Below are positions 45,328 through 53,660 of a DNA stretch of 64,000 nt, piece after piece. The position numbers were made by a program, and so were the translations under genes. The stretch covers positions 1 through 64,000 of the forward strand of contig JAADHN010000014.1 of NCBI GenBank assembly GCA_013151865.1, in the 5' to 3' direction. This stretch comes from Kiritimatiellota bacterium. GTDB taxonomy: Bacteria; Verrucomicrobiota; Lentisphaeria; Oligosphaerales; JAADHN01. The notes under the pieces are model-generated. The model did no database searches and was not told where the DNA came from. It was given only the letters and a program-made list of their open reading frames with translations. Every line of letters begins with the position of its first letter. Positions within the stretch are counted from its first letter, which is position 1.

Positions 45328-45883
45328 TGTCTATGCGCGCGCCCCGGTCCGAATCGGCCTCGGGATGCTCGTTGCCTGCTTGCTTGCAGCCGGAACGGGC
45401 TGCCGGAGTTATCGTCTGGGGTCGCTGATGCATCCCCAGGTTCGGCGCATGGCCGTCGGGCAGTTTGTCAATGAGCAAAAAGAACCGCGCCTCGGCATTC
45501 TCTTCCGCCGAAAACTCATTGCCGCTCTGATGGCCGACGGGTCCGTGAAAGTCACTTCGCCCGATAAAGCGGACGCCATCATCCGAGGCCGCATCGAACA
45601 GTACGCATTCGCAGGAGTCGCTCAGGGGAAAACGCGAAGCGACGCCAATCGCGACCGTGATCGCGATGCGTACCAGACCATTATCTACCGGGCGACCGCG
45701 GCCGTGACTTTCTCCGTAGAAGTCCCCGGTCGTTCCCGGCCGCTCATTCCCGAGACGCGTGTTACGGGCCAGGCGGACTTCACCCCATTGCCCGATTTTT
45801 CCGGCGCACGCCGTGCCGGACTCGAAAACGCCTTGAGCGATGCCGCACGGAAAGCCGCCGCAGCCGTGGTGGAAGCCTGGTAA
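45314..45883 (+). CDS. LptE-like lipopolysaccharide-assembly lipoprotein
   Basis: This 189-residue protein overlaps the end of the TPR gene by 14 bases. It has a lipoprotein signal ending LLAAGTGC (Cys 30), then a small alpha/beta domain. That domain shows RMAVGQFVNEQKEPRLG, LIAALMADGSVKVTSPDKADAII and a long hydrophilic loop rich in Arg/Asp. The predicted order (lipobox, strand, long helix, DGS...ADA motif) is that of the LptE family in PVC and Bacteroidota-like genomes. LptE plugs LptD in the outer membrane. No lptD is in the window. Confidence 0.75.
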   Translation: MQLNNVYARAPVRIGLGMLVACLLAAGTGCRSYRLGSLMHPQVRRMAVGQFVNEQKEPRLGILFRRKLIAALMADGSVKVTSPDKADAIIRGRIEQYAFAGVAQGKTRSDANRDRDRDAYQTIIYRATAAVTFSVEVPGRSRPLIPETRVTGQADFTPLPDFSGARRAGLENALSDAARKAAAAVVEAW

Positions 45884-46199
45884 CGGCGGCGGACCGCCTG
45901 AACTCCGTGCTCTCCGCGCGAACGAAAGACGGTAAACCCAAACACCCGCTTCGTGCACAGCACTTGTGCTCATATCCGTCCGAAAGGCCGCTGCCGGCAA
46001 TCGAAGTACCGCTCCGACACGACGGATCGCTTCAAGCTCGCGACAATATGGAAAAGGGCGTCTCACGGTATGGATTCCGCGAGTCTCCGAGCACACTCCC
46101 CGGTCCAAGACCACACCCGAATGGAGCCGGGTCAATGATGTACAAATGAACACACGGCCTGACTCGGCCCACGACCACGCCTTGAGAGAGGACCACACC
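45884..46199. other. Gene-free spacer
   Basis: About 315 bases. A small hairpin (ggcgg / ccgcc) directly follows the LptE-like stop but has no T run. I see nothing else recognisable. Confidence 0.4.
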
Positions 46200-47069
46200 A
46201 TGAGCAAGTTCAAGATCGGTGTTATGGCGGACTCCTTTCGGCTTTCCCCGAGGGAAGGGATCCTGAAAGCGCGCGAAGTCGGGGCGGAAGGATTCCAGCT
46301 CTACGTCGTCGAGGGTGAGGTTACGCCCGAAGCCATGGACGCCGAAGCCCGACGCGAATTCCGCCAGTTCGTGGCGGGCGCCGGGCTCCAAGTCGCAGCC
46401 CTGTGCGGCGACCTCGGCGGCCATGGCTTCCAGCGAGCCGACGAAAATGCGGGCAAAATCGAGCGGTCCAAGCGAATCGTGGACTTGGCCATCGACCTCG
46501 GGACCGCCGTGGTCACCACCCACATAGGGGTCGTGCCCGCCGATGCGTCCTCTCAGACTTACGCGAACATGCAGCACGCCTGCAACGAGATCGGGGCCTA
46601 TGCCGCGGACCGCGGCGTCCGCTTCGCCGTCGAGACCGGACCCGAAACCGCCGTGCGACTCAAGAGCTTCCTCGACAGCCTCGACACCGACGGCGTCGGC
46701 GTCAACCTCGACCCCGCCAATCTGGTGATGGTCACCGGGGACGACCCGGTCGCGGCCGTGCATACCTTGGCGCCGTACATCGTTCACACCCACGCCAAGG
46801 ACGGCGTGAAACTGGCCCCCTGCAACCCGGAGGAGGTCTACAACGCTTTTGCCGAAGGCGGTGTCGAGGGGCTCGATTTCGGGAAGCTCTTCAACGAAAT
46901 GCCGTTGGGCGAAGGGGCCGTGGACTTCGAAGCATGGGTGCGTGCCCTGGCCGACATCGGTTACGAAGGGTTTCTGACCATCGAGCGCGAGGTCGGCCGG
47001 GACCCGGAGCGGGACATTCGGGCCGCCGTGCAATTCCTTCGCGAACTGCTGGACCGACTCGGTGTCTGA
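46200..47069 (+). CDS. Sugar phosphate isomerase/epimerase-like TIM barrel
   Basis: This 289-residue protein starts at the ATG at 46200 with GAGAGAGG upstream. It has the xylose-isomerase-like barrel: GVMADSFRLSPREGI, VAALCGDLGGHGF, a Glu in RFAVETGPETAVRL, an Asp in VNLDPANLVM, a His in VHTHAKDGVK and a terminal TIEREVGRDPERDI. These match the metal-binding positions of this superfamily. The specific sugar is unknown. Spacing suggests it is transcribed alone; repeat B copy 2 begins about 20 bases after its stop. Confidence 0.82.
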   Translation: MSKFKIGVMADSFRLSPREGILKAREVGAEGFQLYVVEGEVTPEAMDAEARREFRQFVAGAGLQVAALCGDLGGHGFQRADENAGKIERSKRIVDLAIDLGTAVVTTHIGVVPADASSQTYANMQHACNEIGAYAADRGVRFAVETGPETAVRLKSFLDSLDTDGVGVNLDPANLVMVTGDDPVAAVHTLAPYIVHTHAKDGVKLAPCNPEEVYNAFAEGGVEGLDFGKLFNEMPLGEGAVDFEAWVRALADIGYEGFLTIEREVGRDPERDIRAAVQFLRELLDRLGV

Positions 47070-47089
47070 GTCCGGAGGACGGCGGCGGA

Positions 47090-47324
47090 GTTGCAATGCG
47101 TCTCAGAATGGTCCCGGAAATGTTGCAGAGCCTGCAGGTTGGCGTGCGTTCCAGCCTGAACTATTCGTGAAGCCGGCAGTGTTGTCTGGACGGAAAACTG
47201 TTACGGACAGTGCTGCGACCGAACTCGATTCCTGGCGCTTGCGGCGGAAGAGCGGCAATGCGCTTCACCCTCCAGGCGACGCGTGAATAGCTCAGGCCAG
47301 ACTGTTTCGAGGCGATCAGTAAGC
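47090..47324 (+). repeat. Dispersed repeat B, copy 2, in two parts
   Basis: The first part (47090-47150) starts ttgcaatgcgtctcagaatg and contains aatgttgcag and cctgcaggtt, matching 3390-3450. The closing tail tttcgaggcgatcagtaag appears at 47304-47322, about 150 bases later instead of adjacent. The copy therefore looks interrupted, or its spacer is longer. The tail ends 20 bases before the start of the DUF1638-HyuA gene. Confidence 0.55.
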
Positions 47325-47342
47325 TCGATTGGATGGACCGGC

Positions 47343-50162
47343 ATGAATGCACGTCTCCCCGAGGCGCTCGAGCCTCCGCGCAAGGTGGCCGTCATTGCCT
47401 GCGGCGTACTGGGCTGGAACCTGGGCCGACTTCGCCGGGACGGCACGACCGACCCCGAACTTCTGGTGCTCGAATTCCCGGCCCAGCTCCATCGAAACCC
47501 CCGCGAACTGCGCAGACGGCTCCAGCAGGAAATCGACCGCCTCGATACTGAGCCGGGACTGGACGCCATCGTGGTCGGATACGGCGTCTGCGGTCGCGGC
47601 AGCGTCGGGCTTTTCGCCCGAAGCGTGCCCCTCGTCTTGCCGCGCGTCCAAGACTGCATCGGCCTCTTCCTCGGCTCCCACAGTCGCTACATGAGCGAAT
47701 TCCGACGGCGGCCCGGCACTCGCTATATGACCCAGGGCTGGTACGAACGGACCGTGGCAGCGCAGCCGACCGCAGACCGTGAAAAAGCCGCGACGGAACG
47801 GCTCGGCGATTCGCTTTACGGCCCCGCCTTCGAGGAGCTGGCCGAGCGATTCGGAGCCGAAAACGCTCGGTTCATTTGCGAGTTCCGCGATTCGTGGAAG
47901 CGCAACTACCGCCGCGCCGCCTACATCCGTTTCAAGGGCGAACCCCCCGACCCGCCGGGACAGCGGATCACTGAGGGCATGTCCGGAACACTCGGGTGGG
48001 AGCACCAGGTCATCGAAGGCGACGAGTCCCTCCTTGCCGCCATGCTTTCGGGGCGTTGGGACGATCCCCGCATTCTGGTGGTGCCGCCGGGCGGAAAGAC
48101 AGTAACGGCTCCGGGCAACGCCGTCTTCGGTTACGTGGCGGGACACGATTCTCGGATCGATGAACTCCTCGAACGATACCATGCCGGTCACGAGCGGCGA
48201 CCGCTCAGCCGCAACGGGCTCGGACTCGGGATCGACACCGGCGGGACGTATACCGACGCCGTCATTTACGATTTTGAAGCCGACGCCGTCTGCGCCTCGG
48301 CCAAAGCCCCCACCACCCACGAGGATTTGGTCATCGGCATTCGGGATGCCCTCGAAAAACTGCCGCGGCCGCGACTCGCGGCAGTCCGGCGCGTCGGGCT
48401 CAGCACCACGTTGGCCACCAACGCGTTCATCGAGGCCAAAGGCAGGCCCGTCGGGCTTCTGCTCATGGCGCCGGTTGCCGTGGACCTCGATCAACTGCCG
48501 TTCCGCTTTGTCCGCAAACTCGCGGGCGCCCTCAGCATGGACGGTGAAGAATTGGCGCCGCTGGATACCGCCGAGGTGCGCCAGGCTGTGCGCGAGGCCG
48601 TGGCCGCTGGTTGCCAAGCTTTGGCAATCAGCGGGTTCGGCAGCGTGGTAAACCCGATTCACGAGAAAACCGCGGCACGGATCGCCCTCGAAGAAGGCGG
48701 CCTCCACACGGTGTGCGGACATGAACTGAGTACGCACCTGAATTTCATCGAACGGGCCACCACTGCCGCCATGAACGCCCGACTCATTCCGCTGATAGAG
48801 CACTTGCTCGATGCGGTCGAAAAAGCCCTCGCAGAGTTCGGCGTCGAAGGAGTGCCCGTCATGGTGGTCCGCGGCGACGGAAGCCAGATGCTCAGCGAAG
48901 TGGCGCGCGCCACCCCCGTCGAAACCGTCCTTTCCGGACCGGCCGCCAGTGTCGTGGGGGCCGCCCGGCTTTCCGGAATCGCCGAAGCAGTGGCAATAGA
49001 CATGGGCGGGACCACCCTGGACGTGGCCCGAATACATGACGGTCGCCCCATTCTCTCGAACGACGGTGCCCGCATCGGCGGTTTTCGCACCAGTGTCCGA
49101 GCCATGGCCACCCGCACCACCGGGCTGGGCGGAGACAGTGAAATCGATCTCTCACACTGGCCCCGAGTCCGAATCGGACCCCGGCGGATTCTGCCGGTTT
49201 GTCGAATTAGAACCGACTTCCCAAGAATCTCCTTTGAGCTGGAACCCAATGTGGTCGAGAAGATCGCTTTCGGCCCGAACTGTCTCGATTTCGTCGCGCT
49301 CGCGCCGGGTGCGGAGACCGGAGACAATCCCATGCTCCGGCCTCTCGAAGACGGTCCCCTTCTCCTCGACGAACTGGCCCGGCGTCTCAATCGGCCCGGC
49401 GCAAGACACATCCGGTGGCAGGATCTCGAAACCCAAGGGCTGATTCGCCGGTATGGCTTGACACTTACCGACCTCCTTCATGTCGAAGGCCGGTTTACGG
49501 CGTTCGATGCCTCGATCTCGCAAAGACTGCTCGATCTTTGGGTCAGGATGCTCGATGCCGACCCCCAAGACATTCTCGAACGCGTCTATTGCGAATTCCG
49601 CCGCCGCGTCTGTAATGAAGCCCTGGGCGCCGCGTTGCCGGAAACATGCCCTTGGGATGTGTCCGATGGATTGCGGGATTGGATGACCGCCCATCTGGCG
49701 GAACAATTGCACCTCACCGAAGCCGAGTCTCTTGGGAAGGGACCAGTCTTCAAGGTCGGACTCGGGGTCCCGGTGATTGCGGTCGGCGCGCCCGTGGCGG
49801 AACTTTTCCCCCAGGTTCAGCCTGTTCTCGGGACCGAAGTCCTCGTTCCGCAGGCCGCTGCGGTCGCCAATGCGCTCGGGGCCGTCGCCGGCGATGTCAT
49901 GCTCCGCGAGACCGCCGTCATTCGCGTCACCGAGGACGGCGCCCTGCTATGCTCGTGGCGTGGCGGGACCGCCCGCCCGCCCAACATCGAAAACGCCTTG
50001 ACCGTTTGTGAACAGGCGATTGTCGAGCGGCTTCGGGAACGGGCGACCGCCAACCGTATTCCCTTCCACACTCCCGAATTCACGGCTGTAGCGCATCGCG
50101 CCGACACTTTGGACGGGACCGTTTTTCTCGGGGTCACTCTGACCGCCGAGCTGAAAGGCTGA
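47343..50162 (+). CDS. DUF1638 - hydantoinase/oxoprolinase (HyuA) fusion
   Basis: The product has 939 residues from the ATG at 47343. Residues ~15-255 fit DUF1638: VIACGVLGWNLG, VVGYGVCGRGSVGL, RVQDCIGLFLGS and YMTQGWYE. Residues ~292-939 form an ASKHA-fold HyuA-type subunit. It has the phosphate-1 motif GLGIDTGGTYTDAVI, STTLATNAFIEAKG, ETVLSGPAASVVGAA, IDMGGTTLDVARI and GLGGDSEIDL. HyuA proteins use ATP to open hydantoins or 5-oxoproline, normally with a HyuB partner; no hyuB is nearby. From memory, DUF1638 genes often neighbour corrinoid methyltransferase systems, whose activator proteins are also ASKHA-like. A corrinoid-linked role is therefore an alternative to hydantoin hydrolysis. It is probably monocistronic. 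Confidence 0.85.
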   Translation: MNARLPEALEPPRKVAVIACGVLGWNLGRLRRDGTTDPELLVLEFPAQLHRNPRELRRRLQQEIDRLDTEPGLDAIVVGYGVCGRGSVGLFARSVPLVLPRVQDCIGLFLGSHSRYMSEFRRRPGTRYMTQGWYERTVAAQPTADREKAATERLGDSLYGPAFEELAERFGAENARFICEFRDSWKRNYRRAAYIRFKGEPPDPPGQRITEGMSGTLGWEHQVIEGDESLLAAMLSGRWDDPRILVVPPGGKTVTAPGNAVFGYVAGHDSRIDELLERYHAGHERRPLSRNGLGLGIDTGGTYTDAVIYDFEADAVCASAKAPTTHEDLVIGIRDALEKLPRPRLAAVRRVGLSTTLATNAFIEAKGRPVGLLLMAPVAVDLDQLPFRFVRKLAGALSMDGEELAPLDTAEVRQAVREAVAAGCQALAISGFGSVVNPIHEKTAARIALEEGGLHTVCGHELSTHLNFIERATTAAMNARLIPLIEHLLDAVEKALAEFGVEGVPVMVVRGDGSQMLSEVARATPVETVLSGPAASVVGAARLSGIAEAVAIDMGGTTLDVARIHDGRPILSNDGARIGGFRTSVRAMATRTTGLGGDSEIDLSHWPRVRIGPRRILPVCRIRTDFPRISFELEPNVVEKIAFGPNCLDFVALAPGAETGDNPMLRPLEDGPLLLDELARRLNRPGARHIRWQDLETQGLIRRYGLTLTDLLHVEGRFTAFDASISQRLLDLWVRMLDADPQDILERVYCEFRRRVCNEALGAALPETCPWDVSDGLRDWMTAHLAEQLHLTEAESLGKGPVFKVGLGVPVIAVGAPVAELFPQVQPVLGTEVLVPQAAAVANALGAVAGDVMLRETAVIRVTEDGALLCSWRGGTARPPNIENALTVCEQAIVERLRERATANRIPFHTPEFTAVAHRADTLDGTVFLGVTLTAELKG

Positions 50163-50198
50163 ACACCGCCGGGACGTCCGTTTCCAGAATCGCGCTCG

Positions 50199-50359
50199 AC
50201 GCCGCGTCTACTCTGTCTGCGTGCATCGGTGTCTATCTGCGGTTAAGAAAGAAAAAACCACGGATGAACGCAGATGGACGCCGATGGACGCGCCATAGTA
50301 GAAACGGCGGCGCGCCGTTTTTGCGGTTCGCGAGTACGCGGCGAGACGCCGCGTCTACA
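50199..50359. repeat. Composite palindromic intergenic repeat
   Basis: An imperfect long inverted repeat pairs 50216-50245 with 50258-50293. It is of the type that reads aaccacggatgaacgcagat, seen in intergenic DNA of many phyla (from memory). It is followed by two perfect 8-bp hairpins: aaacggcg / cgccgttt (50303-50321) and acgcggcg / cgccgcgt (50337-50355). The word gacgccgcgtctac occurs at both ends (50199 and 50346), framing the block like a direct repeat. No gene is present in the whole gap 50163-50695. Confidence 0.6.
50303..50323 (+). terminator. Possible terminator hairpin after the DUF1638-HyuA gene
   Basis: The perfect 8-bp stem aaacggcg / cgccgttt has a 3-base loop and is followed by TT, giving a run of five T in total. 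It lies 140 bases downstream of the stop codon inside the composite repeat, so it may be part of the repeat and not a dedicated terminator. Confidence 0.4.
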
Positions 50360-50695
50360 AAAACGGGCTCGAGCACATACCGGTTCTCGTCCCTTGTCCC
50401 GGTGCGGGCTCCGGGCTATGTTCCCGCATGCAGCATCCGGGATTGATGCCGGTCCGGACTTCTTCTCACTTTCGGCGCGGCGGGACCCGGAACGCTCCGA
50501 TGCCGTCGTCCGATCCCGACAGTTTTTATGACTGGACCACCTCCGTTCGTGGTCGATCGGGACGGTCAGTCGAATCCCGCGGAACGTCCCTGCGTCCGGC
50601 GCGGTCCTGAACTCAGCGCCCGACGCATGACCGCAGACGCACGCCGGCCTCGAAGAACCGAAGGGGCGACGGACAGAACGCAGGAGGATGTGGAC

Positions 50696-51544
50696 ATGAC
50701 CCGAAGGACCTTGCGCCGGACCGGTCTGTTCTTGGTGGCCGTCGGTCTCCTCACCGGGCTGGGGGGCTGCCAGACAGCCACCGAACCGTTTACCGGACGC
50801 TCGCAGTTGATTTTGACCTCGCCGAGCCAGGAAATGCAGGCGGGACTCCAGGCCTGGCGCCAGGTGACGGAGCGGGAAAAACCGTGCCGCGATCGCTGGA
50901 AGGTCGAAGCCGTCCGGCGTGTCGGCCAAGCTCTGAGCCGTGCCGCGGCCCGGCCGGACTTCAATTGGGAATTCCGGGTCTTCGAATCGGACCAAGCCAA
51001 TGCCTTTTGCCTGCCCGGCGGCAAAGTCGGGGTCTATTCGGGTCTTTTCAAGTACGTGGCGAATGACGCTGAATTGGCCGCAGTCGTCGGACACGAAATC
51101 GGGCATGCCATCGCCCGGCACGGCGGCGAACGCATGACGCAGGCCATGTTGCTCGACCTCGGGGCGCTCGGCCTGTCCATGGCGGTGAAGGGCCGCCCCG
51201 AGGAACAACGCGCCCGGTGGTTGGCCGCCTACACGGGCCTGAGCACGGTGGGTGTCGTGCTGCCTTTCAGCCGTCGCCAGGAGTACTCTGCAGACGAGAT
51301 CGGCCTCATGCTCATGGCCAAAGCGGGATACGATCCGGAAGCCGCGATTGAGTTCTGGCGAAAATTCGCTGCCAAGCAAAAGACCCCTGCCGTGGCGGAA
51401 TTCCTGTCCACCCATCCCCTGGACAACAAACGCTTGCAGCGCCTCCGCAACTTCTTGCCCAAAGCAATCCTCGAGTATGAAATGGCGCCGAACCGCCGCG
51501 GACTGGGGCAACGATACCGGCGTACGGACGGCGATGACTTTTGA
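50696..51544 (+). CDS. M48-family metallopeptidase lipoprotein
   Basis: This 282-residue protein starts at the ATG at 50696 behind AGGAGG. It has a lipoprotein signal ending TGLGGC (Cys 25). The mature part follows the LoiP/YcaL/BepA-type M48 layout. ANAFCLPGGKVGVYSGL is followed by the zinc motif HEIGHAIARHGGER and the third ligand in EYSADEIGLMLMAKAGYDP. STHPLDNKRLQRLR sits near the end. Such outer-membrane or periplasmic peptidases degrade misfolded envelope proteins. No TPR domain is attached. It seems to be an independent unit. Confidence 0.92.
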   Translation: MTRRTLRRTGLFLVAVGLLTGLGGCQTATEPFTGRSQLILTSPSQEMQAGLQAWRQVTEREKPCRDRWKVEAVRRVGQALSRAAARPDFNWEFRVFESDQANAFCLPGGKVGVYSGLFKYVANDAELAAVVGHEIGHAIARHGGERMTQAMLLDLGALGLSMAVKGRPEEQRARWLAAYTGLSTVGVVLPFSRRQEYSADEIGLMLMAKAGYDPEAAIEFWRKFAAKQKTPAVAEFLSTHPLDNKRLQRLRNFLPKAILEYEMAPNRRGLGQRYRRTDGDDF

Positions 51545-51699
51545 ATCGTGCCCGCACGCGCCGAGACCGGGGCGTCCGTTGCGACGCGGGGTCCACGATG
51601 GAAGTCGGGCCATGACCGCCGCGAGTCTCGGTCCGAGCCGTCCCGAACCACAGTCGCTCGCGTCCGCAATCCGAAGACCGCAATGCCCTGGAGAACAGC

Positions 51700-52527
51700 A
51701 TGAAAAACCCCATCGGCGCGGTTTCGTGCCATCTCTCATTCACCGAGATCGAACAGGCCTTCGTCCTTGCCGCAGCCTACGATTTGACCCAAATCGAGTG
51801 GTTCGAGTCCACAGAACCGCGATATTCATTACCGGAAATCGCAGTGGGAATCCGCAGACTGTCGGCACAACGGGGCGTCCGCATAGGTTTCCACGCGCCC
51901 TATCTCGGGGCTTGGTCTTTGGCGCAACCGGACCCGAAGCAGGGCGACCGCGCCGCACGCGACATGATCGACCGCGCCGCGCGCCTGGGGGCGTCCCTGG
52001 TCACGGTCCACCTCGGCACGACCCCGCCGGGCATGGAACGGTGCGCCGCCTTGGACGCGGCCTGCCGTGCCTTGTCGACCGCCGTACGCCGTGCCGCCGA
52101 CCACGGGATACGGATCGCCGTCGAGAACTTCACACGCAGCCACTCGCCCCTGGACCTCGGGGACACGGTCGAGGAAATCGCCCGCGCCCTCGACGTCGTT
52201 CCGCCGGCAAATGGGGGCTGGACCCTCGACACGGGACACGCCGCCATTTCCGGCAATCTCGATGAACTCCTGTCCCGTTTCGGCCATCGATTGGTCAATA
52301 CGCACCTGCACGACTCGGACGGTCGAACCGACGGCCATCTGCCGCCCGGAGACGGCGCCATCGATTGGGACGTCCTGTTCTCGAAACTGGTCGAGTCGGG
52401 CTATGCCGGTCCCATGACCCTCGAGTTCCCCGAGCGCTCGGGCCGCTATCCGGAGTTCATCAGCCGAATCCGCCGCGCCGGCCCCGCGCCCGCGGTCGCC
52501 GCCGACTCGGAGTCCCGTGCCCCATGA
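51700..52527 (+). CDS. Sugar phosphate isomerase/epimerase-like TIM barrel
   Basis: This 275-residue protein starts at the ATG at 51700 with GGAGAA upstream. Barrel motifs are IGFHAPYLGAWSL, LVTVHLGTTPPG, the metal Glu in IRIAVENFTRS, the Asp in WTLDTGHAAISG, the His in VNTHLHDSDGRTDGHL and the closing TLEFPERSGRYPEF. The DGHLPPGDG stretch is typical of the AP-endonuclease-2-like epimerase group. Its stop overlaps the next gene's ATG (ATGA), so it is coupled to the HypE-like protein, which is an unusual pairing. Confidence 0.85.
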   Translation: MKNPIGAVSCHLSFTEIEQAFVLAAAYDLTQIEWFESTEPRYSLPEIAVGIRRLSAQRGVRIGFHAPYLGAWSLAQPDPKQGDRAARDMIDRAARLGASLVTVHLGTTPPGMERCAALDAACRALSTAVRRAADHGIRIAVENFTRSHSPLDLGDTVEEIARALDVVPPANGGWTLDTGHAAISGNLDELLSRFGHRLVNTHLHDSDGRTDGHLPPGDGAIDWDVLFSKLVESGYAGPMTLEFPERSGRYPEFISRIRRAGPAPAVAADSESRAP

Positions 52528-53567
52528 CCTACCCTTCGGACAACGCCCCCTTGCCGGCGGGAAAGATCTCGCCGTCCCTGCTGCAACACCTTCTCGCCGG
52601 ACTCTCGCGCTCGCGACAGGTACCGGGTCTCGTGATCGGTCCCGCCCTCGGAGAAGACGCCGCGGTCTTGGAACTCGACTCCGGACTTTGGGCCGTGGCG
52701 GCCGATCCCATCACGTTCTCGACCCCCCGGCCCGGCTGGTATGCCGTGCATGTCAATGCGAACGATGCGGCGGTGATGGGCGCGGCCCCGAAGTACTTTC
52801 TCCTGACCGTGCTGCTGCCCCCCGGAACACGCGCTTCGCAAGTGGAGGACATCATGACGCAAGCCGCCGTGGCCGCGGACAGCCTTGGCGCGTCGGTGAT
52901 CGGCGGCCACACGGAAGTCACCGAGGCCGTCACCGCCCCGGTGATTGCCGGGACGGTCCTGGGGCGTCTCCTCTGCCCTGCCCCGGTCCGAACCGGCGGC
53001 GGTCGGCCCGGCGACGCCTTGCTCCAGGTGCAGCCCATGGCCATCGAGGGCGCCTCGATCCTGGCCACGGAACACCGGAGGACCCTCGAAGGCGCCGTGG
53101 ATCCGGAAACGGTCGCCTGCGCCGCGGCTTTCCTTGATGATCCGGGCATTTCCGTCGTGGCCCCGGCCCGTTTGCTGGTGGAGGGGTTCCCGGTGCACGC
53201 CATGCACGACCCCACCGAAGGCGGTTTGGCCACCGGGATTCGGGAACTCGCCACGGCTTCGGGGACCGGCGTGCGCGTTCGACGGCAAGCCCTGTTGATT
53301 GCACCGGAAACCCGACGAATCTGCGCCACGCTCGGCTACGACCCTCTTGGCCTGATCTCCTCCGGCTGCCTCCTGGCCGCTCTACCGGCCGACAGTGCGG
53401 ATGCCGCGGTGTGCGAACTCCGCAACGCCGGGTTTGCCGCGGCCCGAATCGGCGAACTCACCGACCGGGCCGGCGGCATGGTCCTGGAAGAGCCGTCCGG
53501 GCACTGGACCGAACTTCCCGAGTTTCTTGTCGATCAACTCGCAGCTTCCCCCCCGGGGGCCGGGTGA
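52524..53567 (+). CDS. AIR-synthase-related (HypE-like) protein
   Basis: This 347-residue protein starts at the ATG at 52524. It has the PurM/HypE fold: ALGEDAAVLELDSG, AVHVNANDAAVMGAAP, VIGGHTEVTEAV, and MHDPTEGGLATGIRELA before the C-terminal domain. HypE dehydrates a carbamoyl group to the cyanide ligand of NiFe hydrogenase using a C-terminal Pro-Arg-Ile-Cys. That terminal Cys is absent here and no hydrogenase genes are near, so another ATP-dependent amide chemistry is more likely. Coupling to the isomerase suggests a joint catabolic or modification step. The gene is convergent with the next operon. Confidence 0.82.
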   Translation: MTYPSDNAPLPAGKISPSLLQHLLAGLSRSRQVPGLVIGPALGEDAAVLELDSGLWAVAADPITFSTPRPGWYAVHVNANDAAVMGAAPKYFLLTVLLPPGTRASQVEDIMTQAAVAADSLGASVIGGHTEVTEAVTAPVIAGTVLGRLLCPAPVRTGGGRPGDALLQVQPMAIEGASILATEHRRTLEGAVDPETVACAAAFLDDPGISVVAPARLLVEGFPVHAMHDPTEGGLATGIRELATASGTGVRVRRQALLIAPETRRICATLGYDPLGLISSGCLLAALPADSADAAVCELRNAGFAAARIGELTDRAGGMVLEEPSGHWTELPEFLVDQLAASPPGAG

Positions 53568-53660
53568 GAGTGCGTGCGCCCGGCGAACAGCCCCGTTGCC
53601 GGACCTGGGGATGCTCCCCTCCCCCTCCCCCGCGTTGGTTCCGCATACGAGGCAATCACG

